Source of the DNA: Rhizobiales bacterium TNE-4
GTDB lineage: Bacteria; Pseudomonadota; Alphaproteobacteria; Rhizobiales; Beijerinckiaceae
Direction: 5' to 3'
Length of the DNA: 64,000 nucleotides
Assembly (NCBI GenBank): GCA_019083985.1
Contig: JAHRCV010000001.1
Location: 186,001-250,000 of the forward strand
Shown here: in pieces, positions 46,276 through 54,619 of the stretch
Numbering within the stretch: the first letter of the stretch is position 1
How the letters are laid out: every line of letters starts with the position of its first letter
Made by a program: the position numbers and the translations under genes
Notes under the pieces: model-generated
What the model was told of the DNA's origin: nothing
Database searches by the model: none
What the model saw: only the letters and a program-made list of their open reading frames with translations

Positions 46276-46473
46276 TCAGTGCCACGTCCTCCTCTCTGAA
46301 GAGAGTGGCGGGCATGACCGACAGCGTCAAATGCTGAGCGTTAAACGCTCACAATCTTGTTATAGTTAGATCCAACAAAGGCGCCTCATAACGAGTTTTC
46401 TTGATGAAAACGAGGAAGGCGAAAAAATACTAAATCACTCAATAACTTAAGCAGACTGATGATCTAATTGATC
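46276..46473 (-). promoter_or_regulatory. Leader region of the replication gene with inverted repeat
   Basis: This gap holds a 17-base inverted repeat TGAGCGT-TAA-ACGCTCA (46335-46351), the size and symmetry of a dimeric repressor operator. It also has a stem GTTTTC/GAAAAC near 46395-46411 and a GCCAC/GTGGC stem just before the start codon (46281-46309). These could control replication gene expression. No specific regulator is known. Confidence 0.4.
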
Positions 46474-46611
46474 TTAGGTCATCGGTTTCGAGGTTTCAGG
46501 GGGCGTTTTCTGACCCTTATCCTTCAACCCCTTCTGCTTTTGGGCAGTGAGTTTGAGCCACTCTTTGAAACCAAGAATACGGCGCTTCGTTTTAGTTTTG
46601 GGCGGATTCAT
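46474..46611 (-). CDS. Small basic 45-residue protein
   Basis: A complete 45-codon gene: a perfect AGGAGG at 46617-46622 lies five bases before ATG 46611 and the stop is at 46474-46476. The product is strongly basic (MNPPKTKTKRRILGF, then LTAQKQKGLKDKGQK) with a short central amphipathic stretch FKEWLKL. No family is recognised. It could be a nucleic-acid-binding or regulatory peptide acting with the replication gene that follows 198 bases downstream on the same strand. Confidence 0.6.
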   Translation of the reverse strand: MNPPKTKTKRRILGFKEWLKLTAQKQKGLKDKGQKTPPETSKPMT

Positions 46612-46692
46612 TTTTACCTCCTATGTGTTTGTGATAAAATGTTTCGAAATCAAAAATATGGAATCAAAAAGTAAACTTCATGAGGTAGAATT

Positions 46693-46725
46693 ATGAAGAT
46701 TGATGCATTGGAAAAGGAACAATGA
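46693..46725 (+). CDS. Possible 10-codon leader peptide
   Basis: ATG 46693, with TGAGGT 8-12 bases before it, opens a 10-codon frame (MKIDALEKEQ) whose stop overlaps the next gene's ATG as ATGA. The arrangement fits translational coupling. Chance is also possible at this length. Confidence 0.25.
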   Translation: MKIDALEKEQ

Positions 46726-47198
46726 ATTATAAGATAGTTACTACAGTTTTATTTATGATGCTATCAGGCGAGGTCCGTGCAAACTGGGACATAAAAATTG
46801 ATGAAGACAGTCAGGGACCTCGTTGCGTTGTTTATTCAGAAACATTAGGGAGTAAAAGCGTTCCGCTTTTTGAAAATAAAAGATTTGTGTTTTTTACGAT
46901 TGTTTCATCTAAACCATTAAGCACCGAATATTCTTTTAAGTTTGCTTATTCGGGGAGTGGTCCAGTTAACCCAATAATAAAAATAGGGAACCAATATTTT
47001 AACATCTTATCACGAAATAGTTTCGGTTGGTTAGAGGATAAAAAAGCAGAAAAACAACTTTTTGAATCGTTTCTTAAGAACGAATTTATGTCAGTTATTT
47101 ATACCTTAAATGGTCGCTTAATGGAAGAAAGAATATCTAGCTCTGGACTTAAGGACAGCATTAGTGAAGTGATTCGAAAGTGTCATCTTAAGGTTTAA
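46722..47198 (+). CDS. Exported protein of unknown function
   Basis: This 158-residue protein has a signal peptide (residues 1-20, cleavage after EVRA). The mature part starts NWDIKIDEDSQGPRCVVYS and ends IRKCHLKV, so one cysteine lies near each end (35 and 154) and a disulfide is possible. The order of strands, with a late LNGRLMEERISSSGLKDSI, is faintly like IalB-type invasion proteins, but this is not firm. AAGGAA precedes the ATG. AT-rich codons mark it as element DNA. Periplasmic or surface location is expected. Confidence 0.65.
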   Translation: MNYKIVTTVLFMMLSGEVRANWDIKIDEDSQGPRCVVYSETLGSKSVPLFENKRFVFFTIVSSKPLSTEYSFKFAYSGSGPVNPIIKIGNQYFNILSRNSFGWLEDKKAEKQLFESFLKNEFMSVIYTLNGRLMEERISSSGLKDSISEVIRKCHLKV

Positions 47199-47216
47199 AA
47201 AAATTGACTATAAAAA

Positions 47217-48116
47217 TTAATTTCGATCACGTTTATGGCGTTCAATGATTGCTTGAATTTGTAAAGATCTTGATCTGGAAGGATGTTTATTATTTTCTGC
47301 TTCCAATAGTCTCTTTCTTATGTTGGCGTTTGGAAAAATAGCTCTAAACAATGTTTCAATGGTGTTGTCTTCGTGGTCCTGTACTTCGAGCATGCGCCAT
47401 AGCTGGTTTACACGCTTCTGAAGAAAAAGATATTCTTCTGGCTGAAGGTAGCCTAATTGTCGCTTCATGCCATCGGAATCGACAAATTCGTTTCCGGTTA
47501 GGTAAAATTCACCTAATCCGAAAACAAACATAGCGGTTTCAGTCAAATATTCATTATCAATTGTCGTTGATTTTCTTATGCCATTGTAATTCAAAATGTA
47601 ATGGCATGCTTCATGGCACATGATTGATTTTGCAGCGCTTGGATTCAAAAGGTAATCGTTTTCAATGCAAATAGTGACCCATCCCTCTGAGTCTTCTGTA
47701 AACGAACCAGCGCAGTCTTTTAGTTTGTCGAATTTGACCTTTGGTATAAATGATGGGATTTCAAGTTTTGGTGCCACTAGTTTTATGTGCGCTAGAATTA
47801 ACTTAAGCAACAACGAGTAGTCCGCTGAATATTTAATTTCATTAGATGTGAAGGACAGAGTTTGCTCAGTGTCGCACTTCAACCAGGATATACCACTTAA
47901 ATATTGTAGACACGATTCAAGGTTTTCTAGTATTTCATCTTTATTACTTATCGGATTTGGTTCGCTATGTAACCATTGTCTAAATCGTCTTGATGAATCA
48001 TTATTTAGGTGAAAGGAACGTTGTTGCTTAAGCATTCGATAGGTCCAAGCAATCAATCCCAGTGCCAAAAGAACAAAGATAGCAATTGATGGAGGGATAT
48101 TGAGTTCGAACAACAT
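47217..48116 (-). CDS. Membrane-anchored HExxH putative metallopeptidase
   Basis: This 299-residue protein has one N-terminal membrane segment (about residues 10-26) followed by a positively charged stretch, so the body is probably cytoplasmic. The zinc motif is H168-E169-A-C-H172 in SIMCHEACHYILN, and E193 (YLTETAMFVFG), 21 residues later, is well placed as the third ligand of a gluzincin. The C-terminus is basic. No named family was recognised. It is convergent with the preceding exported protein gene. The catalytic assignment rests on the motif alone. Confidence 0.65.
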   Translation of the reverse strand: MLFELNIPPSIAIFVLLALGLIAWTYRMLKQQRSFHLNNDSSRRFRQWLHSEPNPISNKDEILENLESCLQYLSGISWLKCDTEQTLSFTSNEIKYSADYSLLLKLILAHIKLVAPKLEIPSFIPKVKFDKLKDCAGSFTEDSEGWVTICIENDYLLNPSAAKSIMCHEACHYILNYNGIRKSTTIDNEYLTETAMFVFGLGEFYLTGNEFVDSDGMKRQLGYLQPEEYLFLQKRVNQLWRMLEVQDHEDNTIETLFRAIFPNANIRKRLLEAENNKHPSRSRSLQIQAIIERHKRDRN

Positions 48117-48418
48117 GAATTCACTCTTTCTAAAAACGCAATATTATTTAGCAAAAAAACAATGAAGAAAAAAACACAGAAAACTTTTTAGTTTTGCGAA
48201 GTCATTTTTGCTTTAAATGAATCAGAACACTAAATTGTGGCGAAAACACAAGTCTAAGAATGATAACCCATAATGAGCATTAGGACTTTATTTCAGCATA
48301 CGATTGCTGTTGTACATCGCTGCAGCGCGTTATTGATGAAATCATACCTAGATAGTATCATTTGTATACGTTGCTGGGTCGCAAAAGTACCTACGGTACA
48401 GATAATCGAGTGAACTAA
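48117..48418. other. Divergent AT-rich promoter region
   Basis: This 302-base gap separates the divergent HExxH gene and the large exported-protein gene. It must contain both promoters, but no single -35/-10 pair was convincing. No repeat or hairpin of note was seen. Confidence 0.4.
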
Positions 48419-49732
48419 ATGTCTGGTAAAATGACCTTCGACAAATTGATCACTGTCGGTCTGGTAGCATTCGTTTTTTCGAGTGCAGCGTGCGCCCAGT
48501 CAATTGGGTCGCAACTTACGGAGGAACTCAAGAATAGTCGGGGTTCGAATTCGGGTCCGGTCGTTCGCGATACACCTGAAAAGATGCAGGGCAGGGAAAT
48601 TAATAGGGCGGCGAGGGATGCCAACGAGAAAGCACGAGGTGCTGCTCGACCAATACACGCGAAGGTCCGGGTTAATTATACCATTTCATGTACAAACAGC
48701 GCAAATCTGGGGTTTCCTGCGTTTGAAAAACAATATGAACTTCAATTGAAAAATGGCATTGGTGCGATTGTCGACAGATACGATGATCCCAAGGGTAAGA
48801 TTGTTGTTGAAAGTACAAGTATTCAATTAACTCGGGACGGCAGATTGATGGTTTCAAGTCGTGGTCGGACGTTTGATCGCACTTATTCTTACTATAGAAA
48901 ATTGACGGGCGCCGCAGATCCAAATTTGTCGGAGATATCGTCAACTGGACAGCAGTTTGTCTCAAATGTGCGGGATCGAGTGTGCAGTGCGGTTTTAACT
49001 CTAGGTGATAATATCAAAATTGCTGAAGTTATTGATGCGCCGAGGGTTGAGGCGCAGAAAGTTCAGGCAGATCTTGATGCTGGATTGGCGCGCGTCGAAG
49101 ACGAAGTACGTAAAACACAAGCGGATTTACAAAAATTTAAAGACAGCACAATAAGTGTATTTCAAAATATTTTATTGCCCCTTACCGAAAATCCTAAAGA
49201 CTGGATGATGCGTGTAAGCAGCGTTCCTGTACAACAGCAGCAATTTTGTCGTATTATTGATAGATTCTTTGATGAATTAGATGATATTTCTGCAACTAAA
49301 AATGAGATCAAAAAAAGAATAGCGTACAGAGATCGAATTAACGATATTTCAGCATTGCTGCCTAAGGGGCGTTTCGAAAATTGGGTAGTACGCGTTTTAG
49401 GAATCAAACTACTTAAGGATGGGTCAGCCGCGGTAATACTGCAACCACCTTGCAGGGCAGTTATAGGTACAGATATGTGTTTAAATAATTCTGATGTTAT
49501 TAGTGGTGCTGTGAAGGCGGACTCATCAATGTATCGGGAATTAGCAAAAGTTTCTGCGGGTGATTTCGTTGTTGTGAGCGGTTCGATCGTGGCAGTTGAG
49601 TCTGATAGTAGTAATACTGCGCAAACCATTCCAGCATTGTATGAGCCAGGAAAAAATTGTGCCGATAGCGATATCGTGAAAAAACAAGACTATTTTGTCT
49701 CACAGTTAAGTTATTTGGCTGCTCTAAAATAA
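48419..49732 (+). CDS. Large exported protein with coiled coil, unknown function
   Basis: This 437-residue protein has an N-terminal signal peptide ending SSAACAQS (residues ~20-28). A beta-rich domain follows (~75-200), then a charged coiled coil (~205-250, with QADLDAGLARVEDEVRKTQA) and a C-terminal strand-rich domain (~315-410). Its Cys-containing segments PPCRAV and TDMCLNNSD could form a disulfide. No family is recognised. ATG 48431 is an alternative start, with GGTAAA before it. Periplasmic location is expected. Confidence 0.65.
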   Translation: MSGKMTFDKLITVGLVAFVFSSAACAQSIGSQLTEELKNSRGSNSGPVVRDTPEKMQGREINRAARDANEKARGAARPIHAKVRVNYTISCTNSANLGFPAFEKQYELQLKNGIGAIVDRYDDPKGKIVVESTSIQLTRDGRLMVSSRGRTFDRTYSYYRKLTGAADPNLSEISSTGQQFVSNVRDRVCSAVLTLGDNIKIAEVIDAPRVEAQKVQADLDAGLARVEDEVRKTQADLQKFKDSTISVFQNILLPLTENPKDWMMRVSSVPVQQQQFCRIIDRFFDELDDISATKNEIKKRIAYRDRINDISALLPKGRFENWVVRVLGIKLLKDGSAAVILQPPCRAVIGTDMCLNNSDVISGAVKADSSMYRELAKVSAGDFVVVSGSIVAVESDSSNTAQTIPALYEPGKNCADSDIVKKQDYFVSQLSYLAALK

Positions 49733-49737
49733 AATTG

Positions 49738-50055
49738 TTAGCGAACATTCACGTGAATTGTGAGTAAGTGTTTTTTCCGCCATCTTTCATGCTCAAGCAT
49801 GATTGTAAATTGGCCTGATTTTGTGCATGTAAATGCTATTGAATGAGCGTTTTGTTTAGTTGCACACGATGGATTTGATGAAAGAAGTATTAAATTATGC
49901 ATTCGATAAATTTGACATACTTCTCCCACGTTTACTGAAACGGCAATTTTATCAGAATAGTTAGAAAACATGTCGTGATCGCATTGTGATGCGTAACTAT
50001 TGATTGGGAATAGCAACAAAAAAAGAGAAGCTATTATGCTAACCCTAGGTCGCAT
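49738..50055 (-). CDS. Small exported four-cysteine protein A
   Basis: This 105-residue protein has a signal peptide (cleavage near NSYAS, residue 23) and four cysteines at 25, 47, 64 and 77. Its layout, C-D-x-x-x-F-x-N...VCQI...NPSCATKQN...FTCTKSGQF, repeats that of the protein at 50379-50759 on the other strand, so the two are diverged paralogues. The internal ATG 50055 was chosen because the signal peptide begins there. No clear Shine-Dalgarno precedes it. Two disulfides in a small beta fold are likely. Function unknown. Confidence 0.6.
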   Translation of the reverse strand: MRPRVSIIASLFLLLFPINSYASQCDHDMFSNYSDKIAVSVNVGEVCQIYRMHNLILLSSNPSCATKQNAHSIAFTCTKSGQFTIMLEHERWRKKHLLTIHVNVR

Positions 50056-50378
50056 TATGCAACGTGTTTCAGATGAAAAACTAAATTTGTGCGGGAACAT
50101 TGGTCTCTCAGAAAGAAAGTTTATTCGTGTTTGCGGACACACTGTGGGATGCACTTATACCAGCATTTTATCAGGTTTCGGTCAATAATTTAGAGTCGTT
50201 ACGAATAAAAAATCGAAGTTGTAATACTTACTTTAGTTAGTTTTGTGTTCTAGATCAAAGAAAAACAATGTGTCTCAAATTTATTGTTTTGAACTCATTT
50301 TTGGTTTTTTCAGTATTTTGAGTCTTGTTTATCTAAGGTTTGCGGATAACTTATTCATGCAGTGTGACGGAGGGGCTC
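50056..50378. other. Divergent region between the two four-cysteine genes
   Basis: This 323-base AT-rich gap lies between the paired genes. It should carry both promoters. TTGAAC (50291-50296) and several T tracts are present, but no promoter can be assigned with confidence. A 62-codon plus-strand frame across 50000-50188 overlaps protein A and lacks a ribosome site. Confidence 0.4.
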
Positions 50379-50759
50379 ATGTTCGGTAGTATACAGAAAT
50401 CACTTACCTTCTTTGTATTTAGTCTTTCGATATTATTTTCTTTGCCTGCATTTGCAGAAGATTGTGAGCGGCAGCGATTTAATAATGTCAGACCCGGTCA
50501 AACGTATGAAGCATGGATCAGGGTCAAGAAGAATAAGGTATGCGAACTTGTTTGGAGCGGTGGTGGCTCAATGTTTTATGAGCCTATTGAAGTTAGGAAC
50601 GTTCCGAAATCGTGCTCAATCAAATCAAATAATTACGCAATGGGTTTATCATGTTCCCAAAAAGGCGAGTTCAATTTTATTTATAAAATATTTATTCTTG
50701 AGCGGGACGGGAATAAAGGACCAATAACGTTTAATGCTAAAATAATTGTAAGTGAATAA
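50379..50759 (+). CDS. Small exported four-cysteine protein B
   Basis: This 126-residue protein has a signal peptide (to residue 26, LPAFA) and cysteines at 29, 55, 79 and 92. The last pair has the same 12-residue spacing as in protein A, and the blocks VCEL, PKSCSIKSNN and LSCSQKGEFNF align with VCQI, NPSCATKQN and FTCTKSGQF. GGAGGGG precedes the ATG, which fixes the start at 50379 rather than the upstream frame opening. Small periplasmic or surface beta protein, function unknown. Confidence 0.72.
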   Translation: MFGSIQKSLTFFVFSLSILFSLPAFAEDCERQRFNNVRPGQTYEAWIRVKKNKVCELVWSGGGSMFYEPIEVRNVPKSCSIKSNNYAMGLSCSQKGEFNFIYKIFILERDGNKGPITFNAKIIVSE

Positions 50760-50833
50760 AAGTGCTTTTGAAATAGCTTAGCTGAGCTAGTTCAATAATC
50801 GTCGTGATATATTCTATCAAAAGTTATCATAAA

Positions 50834-51265
50834 TTATCCAGTGTTTTGCTTTGATTTTGAAACATTGAACGAGTGTTGTTTTGGGGTAAGTAAATTATCA
50901 ATTTCGTGATTTTTTGTCGCATTAGCTAGCATCATCAGTATTTCTCTCATCTCGGTGAGGTCCTTTGCTCGGATCGTCGGTTTTCCTTTTTCAATTTCGA
51001 GGATACGGACGCCGTTACGGATCCGAAGATGAATCTGACCGTCGGTCTTTTCCTCCCACCACGGACGGATCGGGATCTTCCGTTCAATCAGTTGCTTCTC
51101 GCCGTCGACGATCTTCCAATGGCGACGGACCTTGAACTGTTGTCGGTCTTCGGAGAGGGCGATCTGCTGGTTGAGGTTGTCGATCAGTTTGGATCGGGCA
51201 CGGTCGAGCGGGGTCTTTGCTTCCTCACTAGGGGATAGGAAGTTCAATGATTTTAGGACAGACAT
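50834..51265 (-). CDS. DUF6641-like protein
   Basis: This 143-residue cytosolic protein begins MSVLKSLNFLSPSEEAKTP, followed by a helix-rich R/K region and a strand-rich core with the W-W and K-G-K marks (RPWWEEKTDGQIHLRIRNG, LEIEKGKPTIRAKDL). The same sequence of marks occurs in DUF6641 proteins of alphaproteobacterial prophages and islands. The function of that family is unknown. AGGAGG precedes ATG 51265. It lies 86 bases downstream of the integrase and may be co-transcribed, so an excisionase or regulatory role is possible but unproven. Confidence 0.65.
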   Translation of the reverse strand: MSVLKSLNFLSPSEEAKTPLDRARSKLIDNLNQQIALSEDRQQFKVRRHWKIVDGEKQLIERKIPIRPWWEEKTDGQIHLRIRNGVRILEIEKGKPTIRAKDLTEMREILMMLANATKNHEIDNLLTPKQHSFNVSKSKQNTG

Positions 51266-51351
51266 TGGTTTTCCTCCTTGCCAATAACTCAAAAATAAAT
51301 GGCGGAGGATCCATGTACACCGTTCAGATGTCATCAGTTCTTAATAAGAGA

Positions 51352-52659
51352 TCATTCAAACGGGTACTTTTTATTATCAGTTGTGGTTTTGGATCGGTTT
51401 GACTTTGAGACTTCTGCTGCCAGTGCCGAAGTGACGGTATGCCCATAGAACTTCTCAAGCATCTCGACAGAGGTTCCCATCTGCTTGGCGAGAAGGAACG
51501 GACTCGTCTCATGGGACAGTCGTTGGGTGGCATAGAAGTGACGGAGTGAGTAAATCGTCCGCCGTGAGCCGTGGTACTCTTCGGGTACTTTGGCGAACTT
51601 CAGAAGGGCATAGAAAGACCGTTTCATCGTGATGATCGGTTTGCCGTTCTTGTGAGCGGTCACGAACTCGTCAGGATCGGGTCTAGGATCCTTCTCGTCA
51701 CTCTTCTCAGACTTCTTGATCGATTTCTTCTCGGTCTTGGCGTCCTTCTTTGCCGCCTTCTCCTGCTGCTTCCTGTCTTCTTTGAGTTCCTCGACCCTGA
51801 GATCGTAGAGTCTCTTCACGTAGTCCTCGGCACCCGACTGGAACACACACTCACGGGCACCTGTCTTGCCTCTCACATAGGCAATCAGGCGGTTTCCCAT
51901 GTCAGTCTTAACCGTCCTGAGATCCTTCCAACGGAGGGTTCTCAGTTCGCCCACTCTCATCCCTGTATTGGCGAGAATAAGAAACGACTGCCATGCCACG
52001 AACCGATCACGCCACGTGGCAAGGTCTTCCCCTTCTTCCAACCATTTCTTGGATGCTTTGTAGATCTTCTGCCATTCGGCGAGAGTGAACGTCGCTCTCC
52101 GCTCTGCCTTTGCCTTCGGTGGTTCGATATCAGGGATCTTCGAGATGTATCCCTTCGTGTAGGCAAATCTCAGAAGCGGTCTGAGGCAAGTGTACTCACG
52201 GCGGAGTGTGCCGTTCGTCGGCGGTTTCTTGCTGTAGTTTGCTTTCCGCCACATCCAATATTCGTTGAAGGATGCTGAGTTGAGTGAATCGATCCGCTTA
52301 CTGCCGAAGTAGGGAAGGGCAGTCGTTCTCAATCGAGCGACAGTGGCATCCCACGATCCGCCTTGTCGTGTCGGACTGAGTGTTTTTGTTGCCTTTTCCC
52401 ACTCATCGAAGACTTGCTTGAATGTCTTCGAGTTGATCGTCCCGCCTGCTTTGACGTGAATGTAGATGTCTTCATAGAGATCGAGAGCAAACCGTTCTGC
52501 TTCTCGTCGGTTATCGGTCTTGGTACTGACGACCTTGTACCCATTGGCATTGGGGACCCGAATTCGGACCTGCCATTTGGGGTTCTTGAGACCTTCCCGC
52601 TTGTAGAGGACGATTCTGCCGTCCCCACGGAGGTCTATATGGTCCTCGTCTTGAGCCAA
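51352..52659 (-). CDS. int: Tyrosine-type site-specific integrase
   Basis: This ~435-residue integrase has an N-terminal arm/AP2-like segment (NPKWQVRIRVPNANGY), a core-binding domain and a catalytic domain. Numbered from the chosen start, R235 (NTGMRVGEL), K265 (VRGKTG), R373 (YSLRHFYATQRL) and nucleophile Y405 (EKFYGH) are present. The first His of the usual HxxR is Tyr. A Lys/Glu-rich insertion (residues ~297-325, KKDAKTEKKS) sits in the catalytic domain. TTG 52659 is preferred because GGAGGGGG lies 10 bases upstream. The frame is open to a TTG at 52692. It lies beside the tRNA-Arg target. Confidence 0.92.
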   Translation of the reverse strand: MAQDEDHIDLRGDGRIVLYKREGLKNPKWQVRIRVPNANGYKVVSTKTDNRREAERFALDLYEDIYIHVKAGGTINSKTFKQVFDEWEKATKTLSPTRQGGSWDATVARLRTTALPYFGSKRIDSLNSASFNEYWMWRKANYSKKPPTNGTLRREYTCLRPLLRFAYTKGYISKIPDIEPPKAKAERRATFTLAEWQKIYKASKKWLEEGEDLATWRDRFVAWQSFLILANTGMRVGELRTLRWKDLRTVKTDMGNRLIAYVRGKTGARECVFQSGAEDYVKRLYDLRVEELKEDRKQQEKAAKKDAKTEKKSIKKSEKSDEKDPRPDPDEFVTAHKNGKPIITMKRSFYALLKFAKVPEEYHGSRRTIYSLRHFYATQRLSHETSPFLLAKQMGTSVEMLEKFYGHTVTSALAAEVSKSNRSKTTTDNKKYPFE

Positions 52660-52735
52660 GGGTCCCGATCCCCCTCCATACCAATTTTGCAAATATAATC
52701 AGAGGGATACGAAAAAGACATCAGTTTTTGTAAAG

Positions 52736-52746
52736 GATTTGTACAT
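52736..52746. repeat. Right copy of the GATTTGTACAT motif
   Basis: Identical in sequence and orientation to 41777-41787 at the other end of the element. It lies between the integrase start and the att repeat, where integrase arm sites are usually found. Confidence 0.45.
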
Positions 52747-52818
52747 ACCAAAAATCAACAAAAACGGGGTTTTCGATATTTTTGTAAAAGTCTAAGCCAT
52801 TGACAATATTGGGATATT

Positions 52819-52898
<80 letters not shown>

Positions 52899-53114
52899 CG
52901 CTAGTCAGGGGTCTAACCGAATTCGGCGGTCCGTTCAATTCATGTCTCGGGCGGCAAGTGCGGTGCGTCCGGCTTGGGCTGAGACTAAGGCCACTCAGCC
53001 TTGTGGGAGATCGGGCTTTTCCCGGCCATTTTCCGGTCTGGCTGTCGCCAAGGGGGCGCTTTTCTGGCACATCCTCTCTCCGCATGGGCGGAAAACGCGC
53101 GAGGGAGAGACGCG

Positions 53115-54095
53115 ATGGAACTGGGTATGGTGGGCCTTGGCCGCATGGGGGCCAATCTGGTGCGCCGCTTGATGCGGGCGGGGCATTCCTGTGCCGTTTA
53201 TGACCGTGATCCGGCACCAGGCCTCGCCCTCGCCAAGGATGGTGCAACCAATGCTGTAAGCCTGCCCGAACTCGTGGCCAAACTCTCCGCGCCGCGTGCC
53301 GTTTGGGTCATGTTGCCGGCCGGCGCCGTCACACAGGCGGCCATTGATGAACTCGCAGGGTTGCTCTCCCCCGGGGATACCATCATCGACGGCGGCAACA
53401 CATTTTGGCAGGACGACATCGCCCGCGCCGCGGCGCTCAAGGCGAAAGGCCTGCATTATCTCGATGTCGGCACCTCCGGCGGCGTCTGGGGTCTTGAACG
53501 CGGTTATTGCCTCATGATTGGCGGCGAGACCGCGGCGGTGGAGCGTCTGGCTCCCATTTTCGAAACGCTTGCGCCTGGTCGTGGTGACATTGTCGAGACG
53601 CGGCATCGCGACGGCCATGACCCGCGCGCCGAGCAAGGTTGGCTGCATTGCGGCCGCAGCGGCGCCGGCCATTTCGTCAAGATGATCCACAATGGCATCG
53701 AATACGGCATGATGCAGGCGATCGCCGAAGGGTTTGATATTCTCAAAAACGCGAATTCACCGAAACTGCCGGAAGCGCATCGGCTTGATCTCGACGTTGC
53801 GGATATTGCTGAAGTCTGGCGTCGCGGCTCTGTCATTACGTCGTGGCTGCTCGATCTCACTTCTGAAGCCTTGGCAAAGGACGAGAAACTCAGCGAATTC
53901 TCAGGCCATGTCGATGATTCCGGTGAAGGGCGGTGGACGGTGCAAGCCGCGATTGACGAGGCTGTTCCAGCCGAGGTGCTGACGGCCGCGCTCTTTGCAC
54001 GCTTCCGTTCGCGGCAAGATCACACCTTCGCTGAAAAAATTCTCTCTGCCATGCGCAAAGGCTTTGGCGGTCATCAGGAAAAGGCCGGCGCATGA
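53115..54095 (+). CDS. gnd: 6-phosphogluconate dehydrogenase, decarboxylating (short GntZ type)
   Basis: This 326-residue enzyme is the short form of 6-phosphogluconate dehydrogenase. [17 protein letters not shown] is the NAD(P)-binding motif, [21 protein letters not shown] is the substrate loop and [21 protein letters not shown] contains the catalytic lysine. It converts 6-phosphogluconate to ribulose 5-phosphate. GAGGGAGAG lies upstream of ATG 53115. Gluconokinase follows with a four-base overlap, so the pair handles gluconate through the pentose phosphate pathway. Confidence 0.92.
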   Translation: MELGMVGLGRMGANLVRRLMRAGHSCAVYDRDPAPGLALAKDGATNAVSLPELVAKLSAPRAVWVMLPAGAVTQAAIDELAGLLSPGDTIIDGGNTFWQDDIARAAALKAKGLHYLDVGTSGGVWGLERGYCLMIGGETAAVERLAPIFETLAPGRGDIVETRHRDGHDPRAEQGWLHCGRSGAGHFVKMIHNGIEYGMMQAIAEGFDILKNANSPKLPEAHRLDLDVADIAEVWRRGSVITSWLLDLTSEALAKDEKLSEFSGHVDDSGEGRWTVQAAIDEAVPAEVLTAALFARFRSRQDHTFAEKILSAMRKGFGGHQEKAGA

Positions 54096-54610
54096 GCCCC
54101 CGCGTCCTGATTGTGATGGGTGTCTCCGGCTGCGGCAAAAGTACGGTCGGCCAAGCATTAGGGGATCGGCTGGGCTGGGAATTCCGCGATGGCGATGCCT
54201 TTCATCCGGCCGCTAATGTCGCCAAAATGAAAAGCGGTGCGCCCCTGACCGATGAAGATCGCTGGCCATGGCTCGATGCGATTGCCGCCTTCATTGACGC
54301 CCAGCGCGCGGCCAATGCGCACGCCGTCATTGCTTGCTCGGCGCTCAAGCGAGTTTACCGCGATCGTCTCAAAGGGCAGCATGGTGATGTCGTGTTCGTT
54401 CATCTGGCCGGTGGCAAAGATTTGATTGAAGCGCGCATGGCGGCCCGCAAAAATCATTTCATGCCGCTTGGCTTGCTCGATAGCCAATTTGCGACATTGG
54501 AGCCGCCTGCCGCCGATGAATTGGCTATTGTCGTCTCGGTGGCGGGTGCACCTGATGAGATTGTCGCCGACGTCTTAGGTCAAACAGGCCTTAAAGCTGC
54601 GGCGGAATAG
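54092..54610 (+). CDS. gntK: Gluconokinase
   Basis: This 172-residue P-loop kinase phosphorylates gluconate to 6-phosphogluconate for the preceding gene. [13 protein letters not shown] is Walker A, and [17 protein letters not shown] and [11 protein letters not shown] are diagnostic of Gnt[13 protein letters not shown] is also conserved. The start overlaps the gnd stop (ATGA). Confidence 0.94.
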   Translation: MSPRVLIVMGVSGCGKSTVGQALGDRLGWEFRDGDAFHPAANVAKMKSGAPLTDEDRWPWLDAIAAFIDAQRAANAHAVIACSALKRVYRDRLKGQHGDVVFVHLAGGKDLIEARMAARKNHFMPLGLLDSQFATLEPPAADELAIVVSVAGAPDEIVADVLGQTGLKAAAE

Positions 54611-54619
54611 GAGAAGACG

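Noticed and set aside
46468-46674. 68-codon plus-strand frame
   Set aside because: It lies opposite the small minus-strand gene with a perfect AGGAGG, has no ribosome site and an odd composition. It is a shadow.
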